A stretch of 64,000 bases of DNA from Beaufortia kweichowensis (GCA_019155185.1 CM032816.1:7728510-7792509); one strand, 5' to 3'; shown: positions 38,601 to 51,300, counted from the first letter of the stretch. Notes: a model not told the origin generated them from the sequence alone. Program-made: numbers and translations.

Positions 38601-41600
38601 CCCTTATGCTTCTCCCTCACAGGTCTCTGTAGATGTAAGATGAAGAGGAATATAAAAAATAATATATGGCAAGGACAAAATATATTGTTGAGACAACAAA
38701 GCTGATGGTTACTTGAGCCACAGGTTTAGAGAATCCTAATGTGCCACATCCCACACCAACAATAGTGTTTTATGGCTAGTAATTGATTTGCATTTTTTCC
38801 AGCTGAGAAAAATAAATATTGAGTGAATGGTGGGGAGTTCAATAGGTATGAAAATTTAATCTACCAATTCATGTCATTTCTCATTTAAGATGTTCTGTTT
38901 CCTCCCACACCGGCCTGACCGCTGTTGCTCAAGACTAAGCACTGGAGCAAGACTGAAACAAGTTGTTACAGGATTTTAACAGTCAAAAAGGATTCCTGTT
39001 TTCAGTTCATCGCATTACTGTCTTGACAGGGACGACCAACACACCTCTTCTGATGACAAGATTACTTAAATTAAAGATTTGTGACAGATTTAATTATTCT
39101 CAGAAAATAACAATGGAAAATAACTGTAATCTAAATGTGTGAACTTAATAGTGTTTAGAGGCGACCTGCAGACAAGTTGTTGTGGCATCAAATTGCTCTG
39201 ATTGCTACGGCCTTATAGTTCCATTATGAGACTCAAAAGAGCTAAACGTTATTTAAATATAATTGCATTTAAATGCACTTACAGGAATGTTTATGTTTAG
39301 TGTTGCCAGAGTATCTTAGCAGAAACAAACACAGACCAGAACCTTTAGCATGCCGTTCGTCTTGCTATTCCACAAGAGTTTACTTTCTGTCTTTAAGCTC
39401 ACTCGCATGCGAAGACACGCAGTGTCTTTTTCCATTTAACTGTGGGCTGTGGTGGGTAATATATAGTGATGCCAAATTCAAAATGTTTATGTTTGACCTT
39501 TATCAATCGGCTCAAAACAGGACTTTCTGTAAACTCGACAACTAATAAGCATCACGTCTGTATGGAAGTCTGGCAGTTGATTTATTTCCCCTCAAATCAT
39601 CGCTCTCTTTGGCTTTTTCTCAACTTTCCGGACGCTTAATTAATTTACAAGTTAAATGCGTATACAGCGCATTGCACCCACCAAGGAGCTGGTTGTGTTG
39701 GCACAGGTCTGGGGATGCAGTGTGGCGAGGGCAGGAGAATGGTCCATTGAAGGGGGTGAGAGGCTGGTGTACCAGGCCAGCCAGCCGCCGCTTACTAGGA
39801 GCCTTCCATCACAGGCGTCCCCACTCAGCTACATACACTGTTTATCCCCTGCATGAATATCAATGAGGGCGGGCAGAATACAGCCATTCTTCTTTTACCA
39901 CTCTCACAAACCAGAGTGTCCAGCTCTGCCACGAGCACGCGTGTACTCTTGTTTCCTCAACAAACCTGTCTTGTCTGAGTGTGAAAAATCAGATTGCAAC
40001 CCACTTAGGACAAACGAGCTGTGTGTGGGCACCTAGTATTTTCGACTGTATGTTTTTGTCTCGCTGTTGCAAAAGACCCAAAGAGTTGCAATGCAGTTTG
40101 TTTTGTCCTTTTTCCGCCTGGCTAGAACTCAATCAATTTTTCAACAACAAAGGGAAGAGCGTATAATAAGTTCATTTATTTGTCAACACCCAGCCCCAAA
40201 ATGAGAAAACGGCTGGCTGTGAATGTTAAGAAGGCAATGAAGGGATGGCTCTTCTGCTATCAAAGGACCCACGTCTTTGATTTTTCAGAAAAAGAAAAGG
40301 AAAGAAAAATCACCCTCAAAGTCATCACACGCAGTTTGCTTTGCAATTGAATATGGCAATATGGTAATGCAGAGACTGCCAGGGAGTGTGGGACTGTGAG
40401 CCCAGAGGTGGCCCTTCATCAGAGGAATGGCATGGGGGGAATGAGGTGGGTAGGAGGCTCTTTTCTTCTGCCAAAATCTTACGAAGGTCTGGACACCGAC
40501 TAAAGAATGATGCTTAGTAAAGCAGTGCCCCCGTCAGCCACCCCTGCTGTCTTAAACTCGACAACACCCTCCCCCAACACCCATCTTTTATGCAGGCTGT
40601 CGTTTTGAATTGGAATCCACAGAGAGGGCTTGATGTTGCATCTCTCAATTGGATGAGATGAGGTGATGATTTTGAACAATGAGGCCACACTCTCCTGCTC
40701 ACCAGACCCAGGTCCGCCAGTGGCCGAACTCAATTAATATGCTAAAAGATGGCAGCAACGCTGACACAAATCCAGGGCTGTTGTAACAACAAAGCCTGAG
40801 CATGCGTGCCATTCACTGGACTTAACCTTAGGGCTATGTGTCTGAAGAAAAAGTGTTGAAAAACAAACTGAAAAAAGGGAAAGATGGAAGCGCTGAGAAA
40901 GAAGAAAGACAGAAATCAATGAGGCAGGGGGCAGACAGCCTAAGCTGTTCAATTCTTTCTGCCTGTTTATTCTCTTTTCCTCTTTTTCTTTCCCTCTCTC
41001 AGACAGTCGTCCTTTTGGGCTTCAGGCCCGTTCACAAGCTGTCTTATTTGCATTAAGAATGACAGTGAGAAAGCTAACAAGGTTATTGGTCTTTGAGATG
41101 TACGCCTGTGACCACACGTGGAAAAAGGACCTACAGCAGTGAGCACTGGCAGGGGGACTGTGGCTCTTTATTCCACCCTTTCCGAAGGCTATAGGGCTTT
41201 TTTCAGGGAGCACACGATTTACTTAGGAGCTGGAAGAAAAGGGGCCGATCTGCAAAGGGTGACTGGAGAAGAGAGATGGGGGTGGGGGCTCTTTTCAGAT
41301 TCTTTTCAAGCCAAGTGAACCCTCATTATCCTGGTCTGCAGTCATTAGCAATGGACTGTGCACAGACCTAATGGAAAGAGCATTTATTTATTAGCATTTT
41401 TGATTTTTCGTATTTTCACTGCATAAACATACAATTTTGATACGACTGTTCAAATTGTTGTAACTAATAGATGCTAATACAAACTAATGCCTGGTTTGCT
41501 CTTCTCTTAGACTTCAACTTTGCCATGTACCCTCCCTCCATGATTGCAACAGGCAGCGTGGCGGCAGCTATCTGTGGCCTGCAGCTCAACAGCACTAACC

Positions 41601-44600
41601 ATTCGCTGTGGGGAGACAACCTTACAGAGTTGCTCGCCAAGATCACGAACACAGAAGTTGTGAGTATTTCTACTGTGATAATACATTTTACCACTACAAC
41701 TTATTATTAATTATTACTATACATGGGATTTCACTGGAGGCAAACTGGAGACTGTGCATTTTCCTTATTTACTCAATGGGCTTGGGTCCAGCTCCAATTC
41801 AATTTCACATTCAGTCGCTGAATTACTGGAAGTGGAATGGGATTGACCCTGACTAAGAGACTGTAAGGAGAGAATCCACAGGGCTAGGGGAATGTGTCAG
41901 GGATACTATGGCTTTACGCAAATGACTTGAATACAAATGTACACATACTGCCCCACAAGCGACCACCTAATGGTCATTTAGTCTTTTAGTCTTAAGTCCT
42001 TTAGTTTCTTTTGAAGGGAAAAGTATAAGCAAAAAGAATAGAAACTTAGGAATGTGAGAATACGCCTGCCCTGACCCAATGAGGTCAACCCTCTCTAAGA
42101 TACCCTAGAATGCACTGTTGCTGGTAGAGTGCCTGCTGTCCCAGTATGCGGTGTGTGAAGTTGTGCACCATGGCAGAGGAAAAACAAATAGTTCTCCAGA
42201 GCAGTAAAAGTGTTCAGTGTCTGAGGAGTGTGAGGTCTTAGGCAGAAGGAATGAGCTGCCTGCTCCATGAACAACTTGACACATTGCTGGATGCCAACAA
42301 GCCATACCTTTGAAAACATGCAGGTAGGGTGAATGCACGCAACTCTTCAAGTGGACTCAATGGAGTCTAAAGAGAAAGCAAGTAAATGTATGTTGAGAAG
42401 GATGAGAATCATAGACTGACCAACAATTTCTCTGTTGTAAAGTTATAAATTTTGCAGTAGTATTGAACTTTGAGATCTAAATGGAATCAAATAAAGATAA
42501 ACAGTAGAAGTTTTCTCATTTGTAAATTTGAAAAATGAAATGGCTGCAATGAAAACTTTTACCTCAGTAAATTAAAAATTATGCATATGCAAACTTTTTT
42601 CCTCGTGAGTATGAGGATCTTCCACATTGAGGCAGAGGTTGGGAGGTGAGCGGTCAGACAGAGTATGAAGGAAAGTCAACCTGATTCCAAATGATGGTGC
42701 CAAACTACCCATTGGGAACCCTGCTGACATTTGTGGTGTCCAGTGCCTGCAGTTTCCAGTAGACATATGATAGGGGCAGCCAGCGTCTTTTAGTTGACTT
42801 TGGAATGTGTGTAGCCTACATACACCTGATGAAGCAGTAAGGTACACAGTTGCATGCCAAACCAGTATGGCTGAAAAACTAGCTTGAAGTTTCCACAAAT
42901 ACTCTATGTTATCTGTCCCTGTAGTGAATGCATTCAATAAATGGTACTGCTTAGTATGTTGTTGTCCTTCAGAGTTCTTTTGTTGTCCTCAGAAGAAAAA
43001 AATCATACAGATTTGGAATGACATGAGGGTGAGTTAATGATGAAGGATTTTCATTTTTGAGTGAAGTATCAAAAATACTGGAATTTCTAAAAGTAGGTGA
43101 AATGTTAGTAACTTTATGTCTGGCATGTTGAGAATGCTCCTTTGCTCCTTTGCCTAAAGTCATAATGCCAAAGATGCTGTTAACTGAAAGTTTTTAGAGA
43201 AGAACTACACTTTTCAAAGCTTTTTTGGTACACAGGATCATGTGTTAGGCCCCCTGGCCTCTTGCATTAGGCCTCTGGGACATCTTAATCCCTTTCATTT
43301 CTCAATGCTGTGATGGCCTTGCTCTGAACTCAGCAATCCTTGCTTTCACTTCCCAATAAAAAACAGACATCTTTTCTGGGGCTACTTAAGTGGCTTCTAT
43401 GTGGTCTCTCAGTTTAGCTTTTTCTGTCCAAGATGGCACAAACTGAGTGACATCACAATGACTGTTATTCGTTTTCTAGTAGAGTTGTGTTTTTCTTGTG
43501 GTTTGAATTTATTTTGGTTTACTTGTCTGACTTTTACATGGTCTCTTTGTTTGGCTATTTTTGGTTAAGATGGCACACACGGAGTAACATCACAATAATT
43601 GTTATTGTTTCTTAAGTAAAATTGTGTCTTCCTTTCCTTGTGATTGGTTTATCTTCATCAGCTTGTCTGCCTTCAACAAATGTAGGCATGTTCCGGTGAG
43701 ATAGAGAGCATTTTTGATGAGGATTGGGTTGGATTAAGCTGAGACCACCCACTTCATCATGTATCTTACCCAGTGCCACCCTTCTCTGGATCTAATCATT
43801 GAGAGTCTCTTCTATAGCAAGTCCTGGTTTTACCAGTAGTCACACATTGAAGCTATTAGAGTTGCCTGAATTAAGCCTTTGGGGCTTGGCGTGAGTTTGG
43901 TTCTGCAGCTATAAAGGGCAGCGCACAGGGAAATGTTTTTAAGAAGTCAGTCCTGGCATTTTTGTGGTAGGACACAGACAGTTCCTTTACATGTTTTATG
44001 CTTTAGTTAATTTTCTTGAATGAATTTATTCATTCATGACTAATAATGATAAACTGCAATGGGAAACCAGGGAAGATGATGGCAACCATTCACAATGTCT
44101 TTGGCAACATAGAAAGACAACGCCCTCCTAATGGCACCAATCTCTAGATGTCCAAGACATCTCTGTCCAAAATAGCTGTTTTTTACCCACTGGTTACCTT
44201 TCATGTGGTTTTAGTATTACATGCTTGCTGTCAGTCACAAAACACCTTGTGTGTTTTTCTTGTGCCTTCTTTAACAGGCATGAAACACTTGCATAACATA
44301 GGTTTAGACTTTGGCCCATCAGTTTTTAATTAGCGGTAAATGTCAAAGGAATGCAGCCTCCACAAGCAACACATTCTCCATTGGCCCTCCCCATGGGCTG
44401 TGCACAGCAAAACTTCCCACAGACGCCTGGTGTGCTTCAGACGTACCCACTAAACAGGAAGAGGAACTTTAATCACAGCACATCCATTTAGTTTCACTAG
44501 AGGGCATCAACCCTTATTTTGTTAACAGCAGCCTAGTGTGTGAGCCTTTTTAATTTGTCATGTGCTCTTTGGAGCCACCAACTGGCTGGCTAATGGTTAA

Positions 44601-45206
44601 TGCATTGTCCTTTTCTCATATTCTACCTATAAAAAATCTCCTGTATGGTTTACAGCACATAGTTTACTTCTATAGAACAGGAAGAAGACTCTGGTGGGTT
44701 CAAGCTGAGTGATCCCCTTAGGTCATTACATGCTGTTGTGAAAATAAGAGGGTGAAAACTTGGATAAAACCTTGGTTTTATCCACACAACATGGGTGTAA
44801 TTAACAGCTATGGTAGAGCTTTTGTTTTCACAGTTCACAAGACACTGTATAATGTTGTAGGTGCATCTGTGTATATGTTCTACACATCAGTTAGTTTATC
44901 ACCTGATTCTAAACATAATCCTTTGAGTGCTATTTATTTATATAAATAGTTGAACAGAATTTTGGTACAGACGTACAGTAGATACATATGTAACTCTTTG
45001 TTTATGCCATGTTTCTTATGCCGTTGCAGGATGTGCTAAAAGCATGCCAGGAGCAGATTGAAAGAGTGCTGATGAATAACCTGAGGGAAGGCCGCAGGCA
45101 ACAACAAAAACAGCAACAACAGGAACAAGGTGGCCAACGCAGCAAAGCACTTGATGACCAGGACCAGTCCAGCACCCCCACCGATGTACGAGATATCAAC
45201 TTGTGA
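32591..45206 (+). CDS. ccnd2: Cyclin D2 (five coding exons)
   Basis: G1 cyclin that activates CDK4/CDK6 to phosphorylate RB-family proteins in the nucleus. Coding exons are 32591-32785, 34140-34355, 36882-37041, 41511-41659 and 45030-45206, all with GT-AG splice sites; the 160- and 149-nt lengths of exons 3 and 4 are, to my knowledge, those of the human gene. The product is 298 aa (human 289). The N-terminus MELLCLEMD, the LxCxE-like LLCLE (RB-binding type), the cyclin box from about residue 25 (MVATWMLEVCEEQ, then MNYLDRFLA) and the second cyclin fold (MYPPSMIATGSVAAAICG) are clear. The C-terminus carries STPTDVRDI, the D-cyclin phosphodegron whose Thr directs ubiquitination. A Gln-rich insert (RRQQQKQQQQEQ) precedes it. 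D-cyclin identity is near certain. Assignment as D2 rests on the C-terminus and on tigar/fgf neighbours. I cannot decide between teleost copies a and b. Confidence 0.96.
32786..34139 (+). other. ccnd2: ccnd2 intron 1
   Basis: The intron runs from GTTTGTAG after codon 65 (phase 0) to CCTTTCCAG. It contains a perfect 14-bp palindrome GCGAGGGCCCTCGC at 33351-33364 and AT-rich sequence. The frame stays open for 70 codons past the donor, ending at 32995. No other gene is seen. Confidence 0.8.
34356..36881 (+). other. ccnd2: ccnd2 intron 2
   Basis: Phase 0 intron. The cyclin frame continues for 12 codons (VSSKYNFFLAKV) past the donor before a stop at 34392-34394, and an AATAAA follows at 34641-34646. 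The intron might therefore be used for a truncated isoform. The remainder is unremarkable. Confidence 0.8.
37042..41510 (+). other. ccnd2: ccnd2 intron 3
   Basis: Phase 1 intron, the largest of the gene (about 4.5 kb). Several GC-balanced complex patches (about 38450-38620, 39640-39930, 40380-40830, 41120-41300) stand out against AT-rich sequence. They have no consistent ORF and could be conserved regulatory elements. No gene was recognised within it. Confidence 0.7.
41660..45029 (+). other. ccnd2: ccnd2 intron 4
   Basis: Phase 0 intron of about 3.4 kb. It holds the truncated foldback MITE at 42975-43070 and a short hairpin at 44761-44784 (11-bp arms TGGATAAAACC / GGTTTTATCCA, 2-nt centre). 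No coding sequence was recognised. Confidence 0.75.
42975..43070. mobile_element. Partial foldback MITE
   Basis: The sequence matches the right half of the palindromic element at 7803-8106: GGAATGACATGAGGGTGAG followed by TTTTGAGTGAAGTATC, against GAAATGACATGAGGATGAG and TTGGGGTGAACTATCC. The left half is missing, so this is a decayed remnant inside ccnd2 intron 4. Confidence 0.65.
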
Positions 45207-48200
45207 GCTTGCTGCAGGAACGTTGCCGTCAGTCTTCAAGAAAAAAAACGACAAAAAACAAAAACGACAAAAAAACAAACAACCCCAACAAAAAGTGCTT
45301 GCTAGTCTTTGTAGAGTTTTATCTTCATTTTTCGGTAAAAATCCTTGCTTAATTTACAAAAAAAAAAAAAATAAAAGCTATTTTAGATACAAAAATAGAT
45401 ATTTTTAAAACGATTTGATACTGATGCAAAAAGCTCTACGGTGCCTCAGACTCTTAGAAGGGAAGCGTGTAGTATTTTGCAAACTGTGTAAACATAATAA
45501 TATGATATTTAATGCAAAAGTGGTAGTGTAAAGGGCTTTTCAAAATAGAGTCTACTGTATCAGACTGGCATGAAAGGGTACAAAAAGTGGGGCTATGTTT
45601 TTTTTTTCCTGTTTTGTTTTGGATTTTTTTTTTGTTCATGTTGGAATGCCTGAACTTGAACACACAAAGTGGTGCCATGAGGCTGTTTAATGGACGCACC
45701 CAATCACTTGGCTGTGTTCTGAAGTGCATTATGACCAGAAAGAGGGATTAAACCAGAGCAAAAGTAGAGACAGAAGTCTTATGCTAAGAATGCAGGGCTC
45801 TTTTGCTAAGACAGCAGGGGCCTTACGTCACAATGATAGAATATTATTAATATTATTATTAATATTATTATTATTACTTTTAAGCAAGCAACTTATTGTC
45901 TCTCAATGCTAAAGTTACAGACACTTCAAATAAGCTTTTGTCAAGCTGCTTGTGTGCATGCATTTATGTGTGGTGTATGTTTGGCTCATGTACAAGTTAC
46001 TCTTATGTGAGTCATATGTGGGCTTTGTTTAATCATCTGCAAGTGTTCGGTGATAGAGACTGGCTCAGTGGTGGACACACATTTAAAGGACTGGGCAGGG
46101 GATAGCAATGGATTTCACAATGCTTTCGCCTGCTTTTAAGGCCTCCTGTATTGGTGCCTTATATGAAATGCTTTTATTTACTGGCCTGGAAACTGCTTGA
46201 GGGCTGAGCCCAACCCAGTGCACAGAACAAGAGGAGGCAAGAAAAGGGAGCAGGCAAAGACGTTCCCTCACATCTTCTAAAGGCCAGAAGAGTTTGTTGT
46301 GGATAAGGTTGTAAATCATAGCAACCTCCCACTAAATATTACAATTGTAATGTATACAGTCAGTCTTGTACGTTATTACGTATTTTGTTGTGTGCGTGTT
46401 GAAGGAGCCTTAGGCTGATTTGTGTTTGCAAAAAGGCTGGACCCTGTCAGGGACCAAGGGATGAATTGTAAAGTTCTGGATTTGCAAACAGTGCATGTGA
46501 ATTCTACAAGCAGTACAAGAATGTTCAGGCTAGAATGATTGAGGATGATGATTATGATGATGAAGCTTAGTTTGTGTAAAGTGTAAAGCATGCTGCTGAG
46601 ATGAGGATGCTGATATAAAGTGAGGAGGAGAAGCAGGAAAGGAGGCCAAAAGAGAACAACAGCTATGGTTTCCGGAAATCACCTGATATTTAAGATCTTT
46701 TATCTATTTGTCTGTTTATTTGTTTGTCCTTTAGTTTTATGTTTCTTGTTGGAATTATAGACCAGTATCTAAACCAGTTTCATTGATACTGCCAGCACGT
46801 AACTGGGGAAGATTACTCGATTTTAACAGCAGAGTACTTTGCCATGGATAACAAATGGTTAAGGAGTTATTTTTATTTCTTTTATTTCTCTTTTTCTTTT
46901 GGGCTGGTTTCCCATGTTTAGATCATGGCATGTTCAGTTCATTATAGCGTTAAGCTTTGGAAACCAATGTTGACATGATAACAACAGCAATAAAATAATA
47001 ACAATTATACAAATTAATAAAAAATGTAAAGACCAAAAACCAGACATTGAACAGACAGTAAACATTCAGATCTAAATGGAAGAAAGAAAAATGTTTGTTG
47101 ATTTGCACGCTCCGAGGTCAGTTTTCTTGAAATTAGAAAAGATGAACCAGTGTATCTTTGCATTGCAGAAAATGTTTTATATAGTGCCTTGAGTCTGATG
47201 AAGACTTTTACCCTGTTTTACTGTGCCTCGGTCAGACCGCTTGAGCATAAGATCCACTACCCAGTCATCCAAAATATGCTGCTTCCAAAGGTTGAACTGG
47301 TATGGGGTTTGATAACTTCAACACGTCATTACACAGTGGGTAGAACAGGGTGCATCAGCAGCACAATACGGCTTTCATATGCTGAATTCTCATAGCTTAC
47401 CTTTAAAAGGGGCAGTCGAGCTTTGGTTTGTGTCCGTGTATGTATGTGCGTGTGTTTGTGTGCGTGTCTTTCTGTGGGTAAAGGAGATTGCATGGAGTCT
47501 AATATTTAAGCGTATCTCTCATGAACCTCCTTTCCCCAGAAACAGTTCTTAGTGACGCTTGAGTTTCACATTTCCTCCATCCTCACACCCAAACCGCCGC
47601 CTATCTTATTGTATTAAGTTAGTCTGTCTTATTATTTTCCAAGCTCTGCGCTGAAAATGAATTACAGTACTGTTATTAGATTGTATGGGTGGCTGTGTAC
47701 TTTGAGTTTGAATATGGACCCAAGTTACGTTCCAAGTTGCGTAAGGGGTGTGATACTGTATTCCAAAGTGATGAGAGATAGAAAGGGTGTGAAGACATCA
47801 ATCATGTGTCAATATTGTTATTGAGTTATTATTGTTTTTTTCCGCTGCTAAAAAGCTATGATTTTTGTTTCATCTTATACACAAAAAAATAACATTACAT
47901 AGTTGTGATGTCACATCAGTGTGCTGCTATTTTATAAACAATTGTATTATAATTATTTTACTGCTTACAGAATACTTTGAGAATACAGAAGTAGAGGGTA
48001 AAAGAAGAACATGAAATGAGTATTTGACTGGAAATGCTCTTTGTACAGTGTGCTCCAATTAAGGCATGTTTCTTTACCTTTTAATCCTTTTTTCCTCTTC
48101 TTTCTGTGTCACATTCTGTAAGTGTGGTATCTCTATACCTCAGGTTTACTGGACATGAAAGACTTTTCCATTACCTCGCACAACTCACAACAGTTTATCG

Positions 48201-48520
48201 GGAACCTGGAAAGGACAGCACACAGAAATGTTAACATTTCTGCTGTCTGATTCTGGTGATAAATGGCAAACATTCAAGGTTCCCACCTGGACTTCACAAA
48301 TAGTGGATGGAGGAGGGTATGAAAATTAAGACCTTAGGTTGTGTGCATTATAATTAAAAAATGTCTTATGTATTCAGCCTGTATCGATGGATGTAAACCT
48401 GTAAATACTGACCAAGCGGCGATGTCACATGGCCTCCTCCCTCCACTATAACCATATCATGTACCTCAGTTATATCTGTTGCACAACCTCTGTTCAATAA
48501 ATATCTGCTTTAAAGAGTTT
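45207..48520 (+). other. ccnd2: ccnd2 3'UTR, probable
   Basis: The stop codon at 45204-45206 is followed by about 3.3 kb without a gene. Poly(A) signals AATAAA occur at 45370-45375 (proximal) and 48496-48501 (distal, after TGTTC and before a T/G-rich stretch). Long 3'UTRs are typical of CCND2. A perfect miR-15/16-type 8mer TGCTGCTA lies at 47922-47929 and a 7mer TGCTGCT at 46591-46597. TACCTCA (let-7 7mer-A1 type) occurs in the last 400 nt of the interval. The extent is inferred; transcript ends need RNA evidence. Confidence 0.55.
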
Positions 48521-48610
48521 GGTGCTATGTTGGTCCTATATTATTCTTCCCTTCTATTGGTAATGTTAATGACATGTAAAGTAGAGGCTGGAAAACAACA
48601 CTGTTCATAA

Positions 48611-48722
48611 ATGTACACATTTGGTAGATGATTTTATCCAAAGTGTCGTCAGTATTTGCATTTCCTGGGATTCAAACCCATGTTCTTGGTGTTGCTAGCA
48701 TCATGCTCGACCAGCAACAGGA
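48611..48722 (-). mobile_element. tRNA-derived SINE fragment, reverse
   Basis: Read on the minus strand it has a B-box-like GGTTTGAATCCCAGG, then a spacer and CACTTTGGATAAAATC, the L2-like tail also seen in the copy at 1384-1542. It lies between the ccnd2 poly(A) signal and the tigar promoter. Confidence 0.65.
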
Positions 48723-49139
48723 ACACACATAAATATAACAGAGAAAAAGTGCTTTTCTGTTCAACATTTTTGCCTTCCAGACTACTCTGCTAAACAATTG
48801 TCACATCTGATTTGTGGGGAAGAATAAAGAATTAACCAGGTTGAATTAGTGAGCATGAGGGCTTGGAAATGTTGGATTTTCCTCGGATTTCTGTTAAATT
48901 GTCATTCAGAGTATGATTAAAGTTGATGGAGAAGACATGCTGTATGCTAAGGTCAATAAACTTACCATGAAAAACGATTTTCGCCTTCTGTTCTTCTTAT
49001 TTTAGCCATTTAACGTCGTCAGAACGAATAAACAGTCCAATATTTTGTTTAACAAAAATGTGAGTTTGCATTTAAACGCAACACTTTAAGTAAAACAGAA
49101 ATAACTAAAACTTCAAATAATTTAGCGGGTTACGACGAA

Positions 49140-49452
49140 GCTGATATATAAAAACCGTTAACTGACAGACGTCACTCAATTTCAAAGCCCCGCGGACACG
49201 CGCCACTAGCGCGTTGCTGGCGTAACTACATACGTCTCTACGTCAGGTTGCGTCGAATGCGTTCAAACTTCCGCGTAATCAAATAAGGAGATAAGCGCTG
49301 TCGGTGCTGCGGTCAACAACACAGAAGTAACAAATGTTATGAGTTTGTAATCAGGCGCAAGAGAAGTGACAGCTTGTGATTGATTCATGGCTCAATGGAT
49401 AAGTAGCTTATAATCTCACGACGCTGTTTAATAAAGTTTTATATCTGCAATA
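49140..49452 (+). promoter_or_regulatory. tigar: tigar promoter and 5'UTR region
   Basis: A CpG-rich stretch unlike the AT-rich flanks precedes the tigar ATG. It contains ACGTCA (49169-49174) and repeated TACGTC-type half sites. No TATA box is obvious, fitting a housekeeping CpG-type promoter. The exact start site is not visible. Confidence 0.45.
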
Positions 49453-51300
49453 ATGCTTGCTTTCGCTGTAACGGTAGTCCGACAGTAAGTTGCCATTTTC
49501 TTGTTATAACACCTCTAGACTGTCAAGTGTTAATCATTGCATTATTGTAGCAGTGTTGATCAGTTAAGGTAATCTGACCTTTGGAATAATAGAACAGTAG
49601 TAAGTTTACTTTGGAAAATTAGTTTTTTCTGTATTCTATAACTAATAACCATGACGTGTAACTCTGTGTTAAAACATGGTCGGCAGAGGTTAAATAGTTT
49701 TGTTTTTTAAAACACTTGTTGAGTGGGTTTCAGGGTGTAGAGTATCAAGTCTACGCTTAAAGGTCACTGTAAACCTCTCTTCTAATAAAAGGTCAGATTG
49801 TTGTTTTTATGTAGACTTATGAGTTAGCATTCAATAGATTATTTAACTCACAAACATAGGCCTATTGTGATTTTTATTGATCAGTCGTATGTTTTGGTTT
49901 ACCAGTGGGGAGACACAGTGCAACAAAGATGGGCTTTTACAAGGTGATTTTATGACTTTATTGTTACTGTTGAACGTTATCCTGACTATATTATGGCAAT
50001 CTCTTAATAACTACAAACTTTGCATTTGCTATTTTTATTGTCCCACAAACATGTTACCGAAATGTTTTTGTTTTAGGGCAGAAGATTGACGCTCCTCTTT
50101 CTGAAATTGGAATACATCAGTCTGAAGCTGCTGGATGGTATCTCAGGGATGTCAAGTTTGCTAATGTGTTTGTGAGTGACATGAAGCGTGCTAAACAGGC
50201 AAGTGTAGTCGAAATATGTCAGGCGATCTCCGGCAGGGGGCGATATTACTCCTTAAATTGTATTTGTATGACGTTCCTTTAGGGGTTATTCTGCTCTTTT
50301 CTCTAATGGGTTAAAATTGAGTGGAAATTACACAATCATGTTTTCATATAATTTATCCAGGCAGGTATGAATTATAAGTATTATTTGTGTATGCATGAAT
50401 ATAATAAAAGTAGTAGTACTGTTATAAATATATGTGTTATGCTGTTTTCTCTTGCACAGTGAATTTGCAGACACCTTCACTTTAGGATGAATAATCACAT
50501 CTTTGTAAAATTACAGACCGCAGAGATTATTGTGAGAAATAACAGAACCTGCCATGATATAGAATTAGTAACTGATCCATCACTTAAAGAGAGAGTAAGT
50601 ACAGAAATTATTTTCGTAGTGATTTGGAAAAAAATCACTTCTACCTTTTTATAAAAAGATAATGATTACAGATATTTCTTTAGTGTTTTGGAATATGTGA
50701 GGGAGGTCAAGTCAAAGATATGAAAAACATGGCGAAGGCAGCTGGACGGTCTTTACCAGAATTCACTCCTACTGAAGGAGAGACCATTGAACAGGTAAAT
50801 TCATATCGAAATTTGAACAAACGAGACTCATTGATCATCAGCCACACATTTCAGACAAATACATTTTATGCATTTTACAGTATGTGTGTTGTAAACACAA
50901 AGCCTGTATTCTTTTTTAGGTGAAGGCACGTATCAAGGATTTTCTTGAGACTATGTTCCAGCAAATAGTTAATGACCACCAAGAAAAAATACAAGATGGT
51001 CAGAGACCTGTCCCTAAAATAGATAGAGTTCTTGCAGGACTCCCAGATGATGGGGTTTTAGATGTACCTGTCCATGCTTTGGTGGTGGGCCATGGGGCTT
51101 ATATGAGCATAGCGATGCTATATTTTTTCGAGGACCTAAGGTGTCCTATGCCCCATGGTTCAGACCCAGCTCAAAGGTACTCCATTTGTCCAAACACGGG
51201 AATGTGCCGATTTATTATCACTTTGAAATGTAGTAGTGCAAGGCATACACTTTCAGACATACAATGTGTGTTTATCAATAGAAGAGACCACATTAAATAA
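49453..51300 (+). CDS. tigar: TIGAR, fructose-2,6-bisphosphatase (six exons)
   Basis: Histidine-phosphatase-superfamily enzyme (cytosolic, p53-inducible in mammals) that removes the 2-phosphate of fructose-2,6-bisphosphate and other phosphoglycerate-type substrates, lowering glycolytic flux. Exons are 49453-49484, 49906-49943, 50077-50198, 50517-50594, 50684-50794 and 50920-51300, giving 253 aa (human 270). The RHGET motif spans exons 1 and 2 (catalytic His11). Glu96 in GICEGG and His185 in VGHGAYM complete the family triad, and TPNTGM appears as CPNTGM. Phases are 2, 1, 0, 0, 0. Intron 3 has a GC donor (CAG|GCAAGT) while all others are GT-AG. The gene lies 3' of ccnd2 on the same strand as in human. 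The teleost paralog suffix cannot be decided. Confidence 0.93.
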
